Part shown: piece by piece, positions 11,426 through 24,131 of the stretch
Layout: each line of letters begins with the position of its first letter
Position numbering within the stretch: the first letter of the stretch is position 1
Assembly (NCBI GenBank): GCA_028829895.1
Contig: CM054182.1
Location: 90,049,046-90,113,045 of the forward strand
Source of the DNA: Sinotaia quadrata
Lineage: Eukaryota > Mollusca > Gastropoda > Architaenioglossa > Viviparidae
Direction: 5' to 3'
Length of the DNA stretch: 64,000 bases
Position numbers and translations under genes: made by a program
The notes under the pieces: model-generated
Told to the model about the DNA's origin: nothing
The model's input: the letters and a program-made list of their open reading frames with translations, nothing else
Databases searched by the model: none

Positions 11426-13820
11426 ATGTATTTTTTTAGTCCATTTAACTTATGCGTCTATCAGTTAGTTAACAGTCTATAAGGATATGGGCGTATTCAT
11501 GCGAGATTACTTATTTGTATCTTCATCTAAAAGGTGTTTAAGCAAGAGTGAACGTTTTATACATATTTTGTTTATGCTTATAAACTACTTTCATATTTTA
11601 ATGAATTCATAAATAATTGATACAAATAAGAACAACTGTTTTATTATTTTGTTTCTTTACGTAACAGGACAAGATGCGTTTAAGTTACAGTAAACATATT
11701 GAGGGTTAACTTGTATTCATGCAATTAATTTCAGTTGTTTGCGATTTATTTCTTTATGAATTGCACCTTAATAACTTAACACACACTGGTATAAATACCG
11801 ACCATGGAATAGCTAAGACAAAAATCTATGTTCTATGGCTATTGACTTGTCATCACCGCCACCACCCCCATATACACTACTCCCCCCCGCACACACACAC
11901 TCAGACAAAATAATTAATATGTGACAATACAAATACAAATATGACTACTGATACAACTACTGTTGTATGCTACACTCTGATTTTCTATGCTATAATATAC
12001 TACACTGAACTATACAAGGTGAGAATGAAATAACACTTATCAACAATATTTAATACATTAAAAAGGATAAAAGGAACAATTATTAGCAACATATCAACAA
12101 CTTTCTAAACGATTTCCTCAAGGACTTCATTATCAACTATCTCTGGCTATCTGTCACATATATTACTTAATCTTGGGACATTGTTTCATGTAGTTATTAC
12201 TATTTGAGTTTGTGCAAGTTAAATAATTCCTATAATTGTACTTATTTTCACAATCAAGGTTTGCATTTTGCAACTACAGTTTTTTACTTTACGAAATAGA
12301 ATATGATGTTGGTTTTAAGACATTTGAATTACTTCCCTTTATTGATTTGTATAACTTGCACGGATTGCCGACCAGTTTCGATCATACCCAGTGAGCTCTA
12401 CATATTCCCGAGTACTGTTTTACTATACATACTTTTTTCTTTTGCCTTCTGCAGCGCCCCCTTGTAACATTTATTAGCCTGATGGTATTCTTCTGTCAGA
12501 ACTGTTCGGCAAAGCATCCAATCAGAAAACATTTTAGGACATTATGAACTAATATTGTTGAGTGTTACAATTTCCCATATACTATCTCTTGTCATAATTA
12601 ACATTTTAATACCTGACATTTGCAACTGTAAGTGGTAAGATTTGAAACATTTTCAGTCTAGAAAAAAAAGTCAACTAAACTTTGAGCTCACTCCCAATTA
12701 GTAATTTCTAGAAATTAAATACACAGATTAGTATCGGTTATGCTCACATGCAGAAACTTAAATTGCTTTCTCTTTAAAAGGATACTTTGTACGTTTCCAT
12801 TATGAATCTTCCCTACACCAGCAATAACGTTTAGAGTTATCTGAACCTTGTTTTTCAGGTAATAGGGAAAAGAGAAGAGGCAGGTGGAGTCTATGAGTTG
12901 TGTTTCCAAAATAAGACGTCTCTTCAAGGACTGCTGGACCACTAATATCAAACTGGACACATGCACAAACTGAACATATGCACAAACTGGACACATGCCC
13001 ATCCACACGTGTGCTCAGGCAACAGCTGATCTACTGAGTACTCTCCCCTGTTGGTCGCTGCACGTTCTTACCACACCCATCCTCACCCACCCATCCCTCA
13101 CACTTTTAATTTTAACTTCATAAGCACAAATATTCATTGAATATATTTTCTCTTACAATGGAGCCACACACTTATTTCATAGCATTTTTACCTTTATTTT
13201 ATTCTTTCTGAAAAATCAAAATAATAAATAATACTCAGAAGCTGACCAGTATGTGCATGTAATTAATGTGTATGGTGTAAATCACGACTGGTGTCCGTTT
13301 GAACTATTTCAGATGAGGTAATATCACAAAGGGACATAACAACGTTTTTATCTGTGTCACTGCTTCAGATAATAAGCAGCGAGTGGTATATCCTTACTTA
13401 GCTTATGCGTAGAACTGGCTTTGACACCCGAGTTTTGCCTGGAAGCATTCTGAGATCAAAAGGTTCTTCATATTTCTTTATTCTATTTAAACTGCGAATA
13501 ACTTAACTTATTTATCCTTCAATGCATTAGTCTGAGGTCAACAAGGGAAGAATTGCTCCTTCGCGCATGGACAGAGACCAAGATTTAAAAAGAAAAGTTT
13601 CCTACATCCATTAAATCTTGAAAGAATTAAGCTGATTCTGGTATGGACACACAATAGGAGATGATCTCAGAATAAATCTATTTTTGGGACTGAAGTAAGT
13701 ATGTTATCATTTACGACGGTAATATAGTCCTTGAAATAATAAAAACAACAACAGCATTTGAGAGTACATCTGTTTGCTAGGGAGTGTGACGCAGATGGAG
13801 AGATGAAGAGAGAGAGAGAG
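11426..13820. other. AT-rich spacer, possible decayed coding
   Basis: Mostly structureless AT-rich DNA. On the minus strand about 12810-12950 carries two overlapping open frames next to an AG (…tggtccag). They could be a downstream exon of the minus-strand gene at 14.6-16.8 kb, but neither frame is convincing and I do not call it. A small 18-20 bp repeat (acatgcacaaactg) lies at 12955-13000. Confidence 0.35.
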
Positions 13821-13825
13821 AGAGC

Positions 13826-13852
13826 GAAAGAAAGAAAGAAAGAAAAAAATGA

Positions 13853-13944
<92 letters not shown>
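13826..13944. repeat. (AAAG)n microsatellite
   Basis: Long tetranucleotide tract. The Lys/Glu/Arg and Phe/Leu/Ser open frames on either strand are artefacts. Confidence 0.95.
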
Positions 13945-14237
13945 ACATGAAATTAGATCATGTAGATTGTAGACCATTGCAATAAAATGAACATTGAGGT
14001 CTTTCGTGATGCAGAATAATTTCTTGTTTGTTAAACACAGACCAAGGCCTTTTGTAAAGAACTCCCCCACCTCCTTGTCTTCAACTCTCGATTTGTCAGT
14101 CTCTATTTATCGTCATATGGTTATCTTCAAATATATATGTACTATACAGGTGAATATGATTGTGCATATCTATGGATTAGAAAGCATGCATGATTATTTT
14201 GCTTAGATATAGGAAAGCATGTGTGTATTTATACATA

Positions 14238-14310
14238 GACAGACAGATGGACAGATAGATAGATAGATAGATAGATAGATGGGTGGATGGGTGAATGGGT
14301 GGATTTTAAA
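14238..14310. repeat. (GATA)n / (GGAT)n microsatellite
   Basis: gatagata run passing into gatgggtggatggg. Confidence 0.9.
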
Positions 14311-14610
14311 GAAATATTTGCATACTTCAACAAACTATACGTCAATGTCTATAATGCGTACAAGTCTGTGTTCATACACATATTTAAATGCGTCGAACTG
14401 TGACTAAAATGCAACTATATTTACTTACATGTATGTGCATGCATATATGTAGGCGTGTATTTTTATGACCACTATATATTTATAGGTGCGTGTATGCATG
14501 CAAGAGTGTGTACATATTTATGCATGCGAGTATGAATATTTGAGACATGGTGACAAAAGATCTTAATTAAAATGCATAAATATTAAATTATAAATATCAA
14601 AACACCCTAC

Positions 14611-16791
14611 CGTAGACTTCGAATCTTTATGTTCACTAAAGTTTTGGAGACCACCGGTACTGTTGGCCGTCATGCTCGTGACCCCATCCTTGGTTTGAAG
14701 GTCAGGAATTAATTTAAATCCAGAATGTCTTTGATCCTCGGAAGCTTGAACCGCATCTGATGGAGCCGGTGCAGCAGCAGATTGTGCCACAATCTTGGAA
14801 CAAGTACCGAAATCATTACTGTGAGAATAGTCTCGGTCTAGGTCTGTGTGAACTATGTTCTCTGCAGTGTCCAAGTCTAGAGGACTTACGTCCCTTTGTG
14901 CTTTCTCAAGTTTGCAAGGACCATTGCCAGGCAATGTGATCGTAACAAGTGTCGACTTCACAAACTTTGATTCCATGGTCACTTCTTCAGCTCCCACAGC
15001 ACGAGTGTCAACAAAGACGTCTAATGCGCTGCCTGCAGGAAGTGTCTCCAGCGTTGTATGAGAACTGGTTGAACCCTGCTCAGCAGCAGGGTCAATGTCA
15101 GCAAGTGCTTGTACGAGATTTCCGTGTTCTTTGTGAGTTCGTTGTTGCTTTCGAAATTCGTCGAAACTTGGGATTTGTATTTTGCGTCGTGTGGCCATTT
15201 CAAGAAGACCTCGGGGGAAGGAGCAGCTTCCTCTCAACATCTCGGTCAGCGGCAGGTGGGAAGCATCACCGCACCCACCCGTAATTGACTTCCTGCGCCC
15301 TTTCTGAACGATGGTGGGATCTGCCGCATTGCCGCTTTGTGGCAAACATTTTCCTGTAGACGTTGTGCGATCCTTTTCAGTTAGATAGAGTTTCCCTCCG
15401 TTTTCCGTTTTACAAATGTCTTCTCTACTGCTATGGTTGTGTAACATTTGAGAATACTTCAACCTGCCAAGTCTTTGAGGATGTTCTGAAAGGTCCCAAC
15501 TGGAGGCAGATTTTTTCAGGCATAACTTCTTGAACTGTTGTAGTACCTTCTTGTCTGCTATGTCGATGTGATTCGAAAGGTGTTTCTTAAACAGGTCGTT
15601 TCCAAGTAGCTCTTCCACTCTGGAACTTATTTGACGCTTTGGTTTGGTAACGGAACAATCGCTTTCTGCGTTCCTCTCTTCTGGATGGGCGTGTTCTTGT
15701 TGCGTGCCATGAGTACTTTTGTGTTCTTGTAAATATTGTTCGTACAGCCTACTTAAATTTGAAGACACTCTCCCTTCATCAGGTGCAGTACAACGATTGC
15801 CCAAGAAGTCTCCGTACATCGATGCAGTGGCGCTATCTAAGAGGTTTAGATTTTCCAGGCATGGAGGTCTTTGAAGGGCAGAACCCCAGTTCCTGGAATA
15901 TTTATCCATTGCTGGAGCACCTAAACTACTAGAAAGAAAGTCTGGAAAAGTATCATTTCTTTCTTTCATTTTTACAAGAGATTCTAGACTTCCATGTACA
16001 CTCCTGCTCTTTAGCCCTTCGTCAATTCTTATAGCCACGTCCCTTGCTGAAGTGAAATTACTGACGTCATTGTTTGAAGTGTGACGTCCTTGACCGGATC
16101 CGGAAAGCTCGAGCTGCACTTGGAGGTTATTGTTTAAAATTAAGAAACCGTCTTGCTGTTGTAAGTAACTAATTTCGCATTGATGCAGTGTCTGCTCCAA
16201 TAATTCACTCACAGGGCTGCGCATCAGCCATGAACTGACGGTATTATCACCTTTGTTCTTGTCAAGTTCATCGGTTGCTGGGCTGTTTGGTAGATCGCTT
16301 GTCACGTTCGTTTGGAATAACCGGAACCCATTGCTCTCTTCTTTCTTGGTGTCTCTATTTGGGATGAGACTAGAGTACAGGCAGGGTGACACGTTGCTGG
16401 AGTACGTCACGCCGAAAGGAAGAACGTCTTTCAGAGATTCAATCGTAGTGCTCTCCCCTTTACAAGCTTTTCTTTTGGGGGCTGCTTTGCACGAAGGTAA
16501 GAGTATGGTGTCCTCTCTCCAGCGACCGCACGTCCCAGGAACCCGCCTGTAGTGAGAAGTGTGGCTCATTGCTCCGGAACTGTGTCTCGTCTGCTGCTCG
16601 TAAACATTCTTGCGTGACACGTACTCACTGTTTGTGGACAGGGAACGCGTTAGACGCGGCGTGCTGCTGGAAAGTGAATCCTGGGTAGCGAATTGAATTT
16701 GACAGGTTCTGTTGTCGGATTTACAAAATCCGTTTGACAGAGACATGTAGTTGGATGGTGAGACAAAGCTGTCCTTTACGCCGATGTCCAT
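14611..16791 (-). CDS. Large exon of an unrecognised, mostly disordered protein
   Basis: This is the longest convincing coding block. The frame is open for 742 codons on the minus strand (16791 to 14563) and its composition is balanced and non-repetitive. The first ATG after an in-frame stop about 100 nt upstream sits in a good context (gcgATGG). The last 15 codons look non-coding. A donor-like ACG|GTAGGG puts the exon end at 14611 after exactly 727 codons (phase 0), so the gene probably continues to lower coordinates. The protein is Ser/Thr/Asn-rich, with no signal peptide or transmembrane segment. Ordered-looking parts are near residues 390-440 (SSRVEELLGNDLFKKHLSNH, a Lys-rich helix, then KKSASSWDL) and near 540-560 (ATRRKIQIPSFDEFRKQQ). 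The last motif faintly recalls the IPTFDEW motif of SUN-domain ossification-factor proteins, but the Trp is Phe and the context differs, so I do not assign it. Several RRxS-type sites suggest phosphorylation (inference). Confidence 0.75.
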
Positions 16792-16989
16792 CGCGCTTGT
16801 TTGAATGAGAACGGTTGTTCGAAAACAAAAATGTGTCTTGCAAAAACGAAGTAATACACCTGCGGTATTTTTAGCTTTTAAGATGATTTAATTTTTGCTT
16901 TTCTCAGTAGATGATGTTTCTTGATGTGAGTATCAAAATGCTTCAGAATGCAGAACAATCATTCTATATTTCTTTCAGAATTAATTGAT

Positions 16990-17175
16990 ACATGTTGAGG
17001 TACTTCACTGGTAAATTGTGACGTGTGTGTGCTGACATTCTTCATTGGTAAATTGTGACGCATATCAATGGTAAAAGCTGAGTTATTTAATTGATACATT
17101 GTGACGTATTTCACTGGTGCATGGTGACATACTTCATAAGCTAAATGTGACGTATTTCAGTGGTACATGCTTAGA
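16990..17175. repeat. Degenerate ~28-bp array
   Basis: Variants of tggtaaattgtgacgtatt recur about seven times. It lies just upstream of the 5' end of the minus-strand exon. Confidence 0.6.
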
Positions 17176-17499
17176 CACTTAATTACAACATGCTGGTTTT
17201 TCTTTATATTGTTAAGTGGTCCAAGTAGGTACAGAGCAGCACTTTGTTCGGTTTATTTCCTGTAATGAATATATATATATATTCTGTTTTATAAACAATT
17301 ACGATGAGAAATACAAAAATAAACTCTTTTACAAAGTTCAATGAAGAGAAATACTGAAAATTTCATTTAAAATCAAATAGCTCCTTTTGAGTTATTTATA
17401 AAATATAATCTTAAAAAAGAGATTTTAAAAGAAAATTGTATTGTTCAAAAGCGGAAACCAGGCCAATTTGCAGGAATCTAATAATGGTAAAAATGTGTG

Positions 17500-17555
17500 C
17501 CTGTGTGTGTGTGTGTGTGTGTATGTGTGCACGTGTGGGAATATGTGCGTGTGCC
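17500..17555. repeat. GT microsatellite
   Basis: (GT)n with interruptions, followed by degenerate GTG-rich sequence. Confidence 0.85.
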
Positions 17556-18070
17556 ATTTGTGTGCTAATGTATCTAATGTTTACTCTGAAAAGTAGAAAT
17601 AGCAATACTTTAGTAATTACTATTTAATGGATGTGGTTCCTGGCTTGAAAAGGAAAGGTTTCTGACACAAATTCCAAATCCGATGTTGCATAATAAAGTA
17701 TTACATATATTTATATTTGTGTAGTTTACCGATACAGTAAACCTGTTTACACTTAGGAACATTTATTTCTTCCCATAGGTTTAGATGTAGATCTATAAAA
17801 ATACGTTAGTCTGATAGATGCATATGCAACTTGCTCATAGAGAAAAGACCGTCCATTGATGGTCACTGAACTTATCGTCAGTGTTCACTTACAGATAACA
17901 TTCCTATGCTATCACTACCACCTCTATTTATACACCATCCACCCACCAGCTTGTATGTTCGTTTGTTTTAACAACATAATTATGCTAAATTAATATAAAT
18001 GTTTATTCACCTCGTCATCGGGTCAGTATGTATTGTTTTAAAGGATAAACTAGATTATTTCATCTTTTAA

Positions 18071-18310
18071 AATGAACGCTACGTCACGGAAGTCAAGGAT
18101 TCGTCATCTGTACCTAATTTTACTGATAGACTAGATGAACCTAGTAAAAAGATAGACGTCATTAATCTTCAGACCCAGAAGATCGCAACAATAGATGTTG
18201 CATACAGTGGAACAAATTCATCCATTGCTCTGGTAGGAAGGAATTTCCATCCAAGATTTCTTTTGATAAAATGCCAGCACACGACAGATCTTACTTATTC
18301 CATGTTTTGA
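18071..18310 (+). CDS. Possible exon or decayed ORF without a start
   Basis: A frame without any ATG until its end stays open for 79 codons between TAA and TGA. Its composition is balanced (ERYVTEVKDSSSVPNFTDRL, then KKIDVINLQTQKIATIDVAY). No clear AG acceptor precedes it and no donor is obvious. It may be the remnant of a transposase or cellular exon. The length is only modestly above chance for this base composition. Confidence 0.25.
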   Translation, partial: NERYVTEVKDSSSVPNFTDRLDEPSKKIDVINLQTQKIATIDVAYSGTNSSIALVGRNFHPRFLLIKCQHTTDLTYSMF

Positions 18311-18494
18311 TGAACTTTCTTATTTCATTTCGACTGTTCACAATCAGAGAAGCACGAAAATATGAGATTGCTTTACATTTGGGGGAGGGGATTGTCTTAT
18401 ACGTGCATTAACACAGAAACGCGTTTGTTTATATATTCTTATCAGCCATTTTGAAATATTCTATTTTGGAATGATAGAAATGAGTACTGATGTA

Positions 18495-18715
18495 CAGACG
18501 GGAAAATGAGTACTCTGTCTACTTTTATTCGGACAGGAAAATGAGTACTCTGTCTACTTTTCCTCAGACAGGAAAATGAGTTCTCTGTCTACTTTTATTC
18601 AGACAGGAAAATGAGTACTCTGTCTACTTTTCCTCAGACAGGAAAATGAGTACTTTGTATACTTTTCCTCAGACAGGAAAATGAGTACTGTCTACTTTTC
18701 GTCTGACAGTAAAAA
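18495..18715. repeat. 35-bp minisatellite, 6 copies
   Basis: gacaggaaaatgagtactct at 18532, 18567, 18602, 18637 and 18672, with a diverged copy before. Confidence 0.9.
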
Positions 18716-19288
18716 TTGACGTGCTTGAAACAACACGTACTAATTTATTCTGTCTAGTCTATGTATTGGCTGCAAATGAGATAATTACACAACTGACAGA
18801 GGAGCCAGTCGCTAGAAAAGAATAAAATGAAAATACTCTTGAATAATAAACCCAGTTAATTCCATCTCTATATTAATAGTATTGAATTTTCGTCAAACTT
18901 TGTTTTTAAAAAAATTACCTGAAGCATCATGAATAAAATGACAACTATAAAATATGACGTTCACAAACCTGAAAATGAGTTCTCTCATAACATCTCTGAG
19001 AAGTCCATATTACTGGTGAGCAGTTAATGGTTTGAAGTTTTATCTTCTGCATGTCTGAGAGGGTGGTGGTGGTCACCTGCAACAGAGTGTCCAGAACTTT
19101 CACTATGGTTCATCTCTAAGAATTGTATTAGCCTCTTAACATTGTTGGACTGGACACAAATTCAACAAAAGAGTGATCTTCCAAGAAAAGAACTCTGGCC
19201 GTCTCGCTAGCTTTGTAGTCGCATTCTTCTTGATGAGACAGTTGTAAAAGTAGCTATGACCACACTGGATGTTCATTGAGCAACGCAT
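18716..19288. other. AT-rich spacer
   Basis: Nothing coding recognised. Confidence 0.4.
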
Positions 19289-19396
19289 GGTGAGCCTCAG
19301 GCAAGGGCATAGTGAGTGTAAGGCCAGGGCACGGTGAGCCTCAGGCAAGGGCATAGTGAGTGTAAGGCCAGGGCACGGTGAGCCTCAGGCAAGGTT
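19289..19396. repeat. 44-bp minisatellite, 2.5 copies
   Basis: ggtgagcctcaggcaagg at 19289, 19333 and 19377. Confidence 0.9.
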
Positions 19397-20155
19397 GCAG
19401 TCAGCGTCACTGAATCGGGGGTTACAAAATTGTTTTTGTGTCATTAGTCTACGTCTCTATGACGTACACAAATCAAATGAAATATTGTCAAGGCCAGAAA
19501 TCATTGCCATTGTGTCAAGTAATAATTCAATACTGTACATGTTAACAAATATTTATATATATTGGCCTGATGAACATAGCCGGTCCTGAAAAAATATTTA
19601 GTAGAAATTATTTAGCTGGTTTTGAAAAAAAAGAAAAAACTATAGAAAGTTCACTGTCTAAGTATGTAAGGAACAGTTATCAAGAATAGCACACTTCCAA
19701 ATAGCTATACATAAATAAATACGTGCATTCTTAAAAGCAAAGTAATGTAGGTAATACGTTAACCAAAATAAAATTTCCTGCAAAAAGAAACTATTTACTA
19801 AAAAAAAAAAAAATTTCAAAAAATCATAATTACAGAACAAACATACTATTGAAGAAAAGTATAAAAATCACAAAACTAAAACCTAAACAAAAAGAAACGA
19901 AACGAAACGGCACTACATAATAGAATTTCTAAGAAGGGAATGAAGGACAGGGATAAGAAGAAAAACTGTTCATACATTAATAATATGTGCCATTGGAGTA
20001 TGTCCAATGTAACTGTTCATCCACCACAATATTACGAAAGAATGGTGTCATTGCTATGTCATCACGAACAGTACCTATAACGGCGTCATTGCTCTGTCAT
20101 CATCAATAGTACCTATAACCATTTGCTTGAAACTCAACCGTCATATTAATGTTGA
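19397..20155. other. AT-rich spacer
   Basis: A-rich runs near 19800. A short direct repeat (…gtcattgct.tgtcatca…) lies at 20047-20115. No genes seen. Confidence 0.4.
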
Positions 20156-20203
<48 letters not shown>

Positions 20204-20222
20204 CGTGCGCGCGCGCGCGTTT
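20156..20222. repeat. (GT)n(GC)n microsatellite
   Basis: About 40 bp of GT passing into gcgtgcgtgcgcgcgcgcg. This alternating purine-pyrimidine sequence can adopt Z-DNA. Confidence 0.9.
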
Positions 20223-20356
20223 ATGTGATTGTTTAGATATTTACTTTTCCTAACTATGACCTCTTATTTAAGTGGTGTCATACAAATATGGTGCATACCA
20301 CCACCTTTCAGAAAATGTTACATTGGGAATATCGTCAGTGAAAATACAGAGCATTT

Positions 20357-20461
20357 TCAAGGAAACCTCACAAAGCCTCCAGACTTCAGTCTCCATAGGA
20401 ACAGCACGATTTCAGGATGTGGAATTTCTTTGACGCATTCAATTGTAAATGTAGCCGCCAT
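20357..20461 (-). CDS. Small ORF with strong start context
   Basis: ATG in AAAATGGCGGC context opens a 34-residue frame beginning MAATFTIECVKEIPHPE and ending SGGFVRFP before a TGA. ATGGCGGC starts are typical of first exons. The frame could be a first exon whose donor I cannot place, or a chance ORF. No family assigned. Confidence 0.2.
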   Translation of the reverse strand: MAATFTIECVKEIPHPEIVLFLWRLKSGGFVRFP

Positions 20462-20837
20462 TTTTCGAAAAAATAGGAAATGTCCCAAGTAGTACGACAA
20501 ACACTGTTTGTTTTTATTGTGCACTTAGAAAAAGTGTTTGCACCAGAAATTAAAAATTATATTTCTAATGATAAACAAATAAAAACAATTTTTAATTACT
20601 GGGAGGAGGAAAAATGAGGGAAGGAGGGAAAATATCGGAAGGAGGAAAAATGAGAGAGGGGAAGAGGAAGTGAATGAGTGCGAATGGAAAAAAAGGTAAT
20701 AGTGGAGGTAGGCAAGCTTCGATTTTTCTCCATATAAGGCGTGTGTGCCTTAATGTATAGAGGATCGTTTCTAGAAAACTTGAGAAAATATTATTTTTAA
20801 AAATATTATTTCCATTAGCACAAAGTTGCGTAGTCTG

Positions 20838-20907
20838 CAGACTTCATAAATAGATTTTAAATAGACTTGAACAGACTTCATAAATAGATTTTAAATAGAC
20901 TTGAACA
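20838..20907. repeat. 35-bp direct repeat, 2 copies
   Basis: agacttcataaatagatttt followed by aaatagacttgaac, twice in tandem. Confidence 0.9.
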
Positions 20908-20961
20908 GAAGCTTAATCACATATACATGTATAAGTCTGTCTAGGTAAATGAAAAGAAGAA

Positions 20962-20964
<3 letters not shown>

Positions 20965-21056
<92 letters not shown>
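20965..21056. repeat. (CT)n(AT)n compound microsatellite
   Basis: About 20 CT followed directly by about 26 AT units. Confidence 0.95.
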
Positions 21057-21059
<3 letters not shown>

Positions 21060-21082
21060 TTGTAGTTACTCTTTGTTGGTAA

Positions 21083-21276
21083 TTGTATAGCAGAAACTCT
21101 ATAGATACACGGATGGTAATTATTGTATGTAGGTGACTGAAAGGCAAAACTTTAGATACACGGATGGTAATTATTGTATGTAGGTGACTGAAAGGCAAAT
21201 CTTCTATTTAGATACATGGATGGTAATTATTGTATGTAGGTGACTGAAAGGCAAATCTTCTATTTAGATACATGGA
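21083..21276. repeat. ~47-60-bp minisatellite, 4 copies
   Basis: ggatggtaattattgtatgt followed by aggtgactgaaaggcaaa. Later copies gain a tcttctatttagatacatgg segment. Confidence 0.9.
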
Positions 21277-21775
21277 TGGCATAAACTCTATGTTGATAGA
21301 TAGATGGTACAAACTCTTTTTTGATGGATAGATAACAGAAACTCTATATTGATAGATAGATAACACAAACTCTATGTTGGTAGATAGATGGTACAAATCT
21401 GTGTTGTTACAAAGATAGCACAAACTCTGTGTTGTTACATAGATGGCACAAACTCTGTGTTGTTACATAGATGGCACAAACTCTGTGTTATTAGACAGAT
21501 GGCACAAACTCTGTGTTGTTACATAGATGGCACAAACTCTGTGTTGTTACATAGATGGCACAAACTCTGTGTTGTTAGACAGATGGCACAAACTCTGGTG
21601 TTGTTACATAGATGGCACAAACTCTGTGTTGTTAGACAGATGACACAAACTCTATGTTGAGAAATAGATGACATAAGCTCTAAGTTGGTAAATGGATAGC
21701 ACAAACTACATTTGTCGACAGATGACACAAACTCTATGCTGGTAGATGGATGGCACAAACTCTATGCTTTAGGCA
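21277..21775. repeat. ~26-30-bp minisatellite, about 17 copies
   Basis: Variants of gatggcacaaactctgtgtt. The centre (21420-21650) is nearly homogeneous and both flanks decay. The Cys/His/Trp-rich 90-residue plus-strand ORF and the 71- and 79-residue minus-strand ORFs are artefacts of this array. Confidence 0.95.
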
Positions 21776-22736
21776 GTTGCACGGCAGATATATTTATTTA
21801 TCGAAATACACATAAGATAAGATAACTCTAGGTAGATGGATAGCAGAGGTGTATTTGTGCCGGACCCTCATGCACGATATTTGTGGTTTCAAGACTGATC
21901 TGGTGGGAAATTTTCAACCCACCTACATTTTTCTACACCTGGATTGTCGGACCTAGCAGAACGATGACAAATATTAGATAGGAAGCACTAAAACAAAAAC
22001 TGCATTAAATTATAAACATCATAATGAAATGGCAGTGTGCATTACTTTCGGAGAAAATATTACAAGAAGACCGCCATAGTGTGCACCGCGTTGTTCCTCC
22101 CCACCCTTCCATCCCCCTCACTGCAACCGATCATTATTCCAAGGACCTCGAAATTATTTCATACAAAAAAATCTTTTGTTTTCATGACGTACTTCGGCCT
22201 TTAGTGACGTACATGGCTATAATTATCGCGTGACAAGTACCAGTTGGAGAGTGGATACCGTCCAGACTGCAGGATCTCTATCGGCCACTAAATGCTCGCT
22301 CAAATATGCGTTTACGAGCGCTCGCGCGCATGTGTGGGTGCTTGTGAAAGTATGTGTGTGCTGCTTTTTGTTGCCTGCTTTTGCGTGCAATTCGAAGTAG
22401 CAATTTTACTAAAGTCTTGGAGGTATCTGGTCTTGTCGGTATCTGTGTGTATACGTATATATATATTTAAAAAAGTATTATTTAAAAAAGTATTATTTAA
22501 AAAAAGTATATATAATTTTTTTTTAAAATCCCAACAACATACACAAACACACTAACGACAGTCGTGATAACGAGCAGACATAGAAATACACAAACCAAAC
22601 AACGCACGAACACCCCACACCACCCTCCCTGAATACCAGTGAAAGATGGAAGGCCTCACAGGAATCCACCAAAAACTGAAAACATCGCAAAGATGAAAAG
22701 TTTTACAGCAATTCCTGTGGGGCGAATTGAGAGCGG

Positions 22737-22737
<1 letters not shown>

Positions 22738-22798
<61 letters not shown>

Positions 22799-22803
22799 CC
22801 ACC
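22738..22803. repeat. (ATC)n microsatellite
   Basis: About 20 ATC units then ACC. The poly-Ile/poly-Met open frames across it have no independent support. Confidence 0.95.
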
Positions 22804-22939
22804 ACCAAGCCGGAAGCGCCCCCCCCCCCTACACTACGACTACAGCGAGAAAGGCCACAACGCCTAGCCTCAAAGTTGTAAAACAACTTTTGAAACTCGA
22901 CGGTGACACAGTAGTTGTATAAATTGCTTGCATCAGTCC

Positions 22940-23420
22940 AAAATAATAATACACCAATAATCTCTCAAATCCATAATATTAAATATATCAATATTCCCTC
23001 AATTCCATAATGTTAAACACACCAATATTCTATCAATACCATTATGTTAAATATATCAATATTCCCTCAATCCCACAATGTTAAATATATCTGTATCCCC
23101 TCCATCCCATAGTGTTAAATACACCAAAATCCCCTCCATCCCATAATGTTAAATACACCAATATTATATAAATTTCATGATGTTCAAAACACCCATATTC
23201 ACCCTATCCCAAACTGTTAAACACACCAATGTTCACTTAATCACATACTGTTAAATACACAAATACTCCCTCAATCCCATAATGTTAAATACACAAATAT
23301 TCCCTTAATCCCATAATGTTTAAATACACAAATATTCCATCAGTCAAGTACATCAATCCCATAATCCCATATGCCAATTTACCTTCAATCCCATAACGTT
23401 AAATTACAACAATATTCCTA
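22940..23420. repeat. Degenerate ~33-bp array, about 14 copies
   Basis: Variants of cccataatgttaaatacacc with aatattccctcaat between. Strongly diverged, hence old. Confidence 0.85.
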
Positions 23421-23477
23421 CTTCACACAGTTCACTTTTATCAGCGTTTATGGTTTTAAATTGGGTGTCTAGGGCAA

Positions 23478-23812
23478 GTCAAATCCTGGCCAATCGTCTT
23501 AGCAGTTTAACACTAGAACCAATGTCAAATCCTGGCCAATCGTCATAGCAGCTTAACACTAGAACCAATGTAAAATCCTGGCCAATCGTCTTAGCAGCTT
23601 AACACTAGAACCAATGTAAAATCCTGGCCAATCGTCTTAGCAGCTTAACACTAGAACCAATGTCAAATCCTGGCCAATCGTCTTAGCAGCTTAACACTAG
23701 AACCAATGTCAAATCCTGGCCAATCGTCTTAGCAGCTTAACACTAGAACCAATGTAAAATCCTGGCCAATCGTCTTAGCAGCTTAACACTAGAACCAATG
23801 TAAAATCCATCC
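23478..23812. repeat. 46-bp minisatellite, 7+ copies
   Basis: aaatcctggccaatcgtctt units start at 23478, 23524, 23570, 23616, 23662, 23708 and 23754, with a partial at 23800. Copies alternate between gtcaaatcc and gtaaaatcc. Confidence 0.95.
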
Positions 23813-24082
23813 GCAACAAAACTTCAAATCAGCAACTTCTGAGATAGCCGCTGTCTTCATTTATAAGAGAAATCTGTGTTGAAAACGATAGATCCAGTGT
23901 TGCCTTAAAATTTATTAAAAATTAGATTATTTAAGTAGGGGCTTCAACTCCAAGACGAATTAATTTTTTTTTTTTACCACTCTTTAGTTTTAAGTCACAT
24001 TTTTGTTTTGGGGTGATTTATTATCTCATTATGTACAGTATTGTTTAGGAATGATCAATTAAGACGTTTGTTTGCTTTTGTT

Positions 24083-24131
24083 TCACTCACTCACTCACTC
24101 ACTCACTCACTCACTCACTCACTCACTCACT
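24083..24131. repeat. (ACTC)n microsatellite
   Basis: Twelve tetranucleotide units. The flanks gtttgcttttgtttca (24067-24082) and the A-rich acaaaagcaaac (24143-24154) are near inverted repeats, so the tract can sit in the loop of a hairpin. Confidence 0.9.

Noticed and set aside
21388..21660. 90-residue repeated Cys/His/Trp-rich ORF resembling a small repeat protein
   Set aside because: Minisatellite translation with unit length not a multiple of 3. The frame drifts and there is no signal or start context.
22639..22886. Poly-Ile / poly-Met ORFs
   Set aside because: (ATC)n microsatellite. The flanking sequence did not match the retrotransposon tail seen at 9.5 kb, so no element is called.
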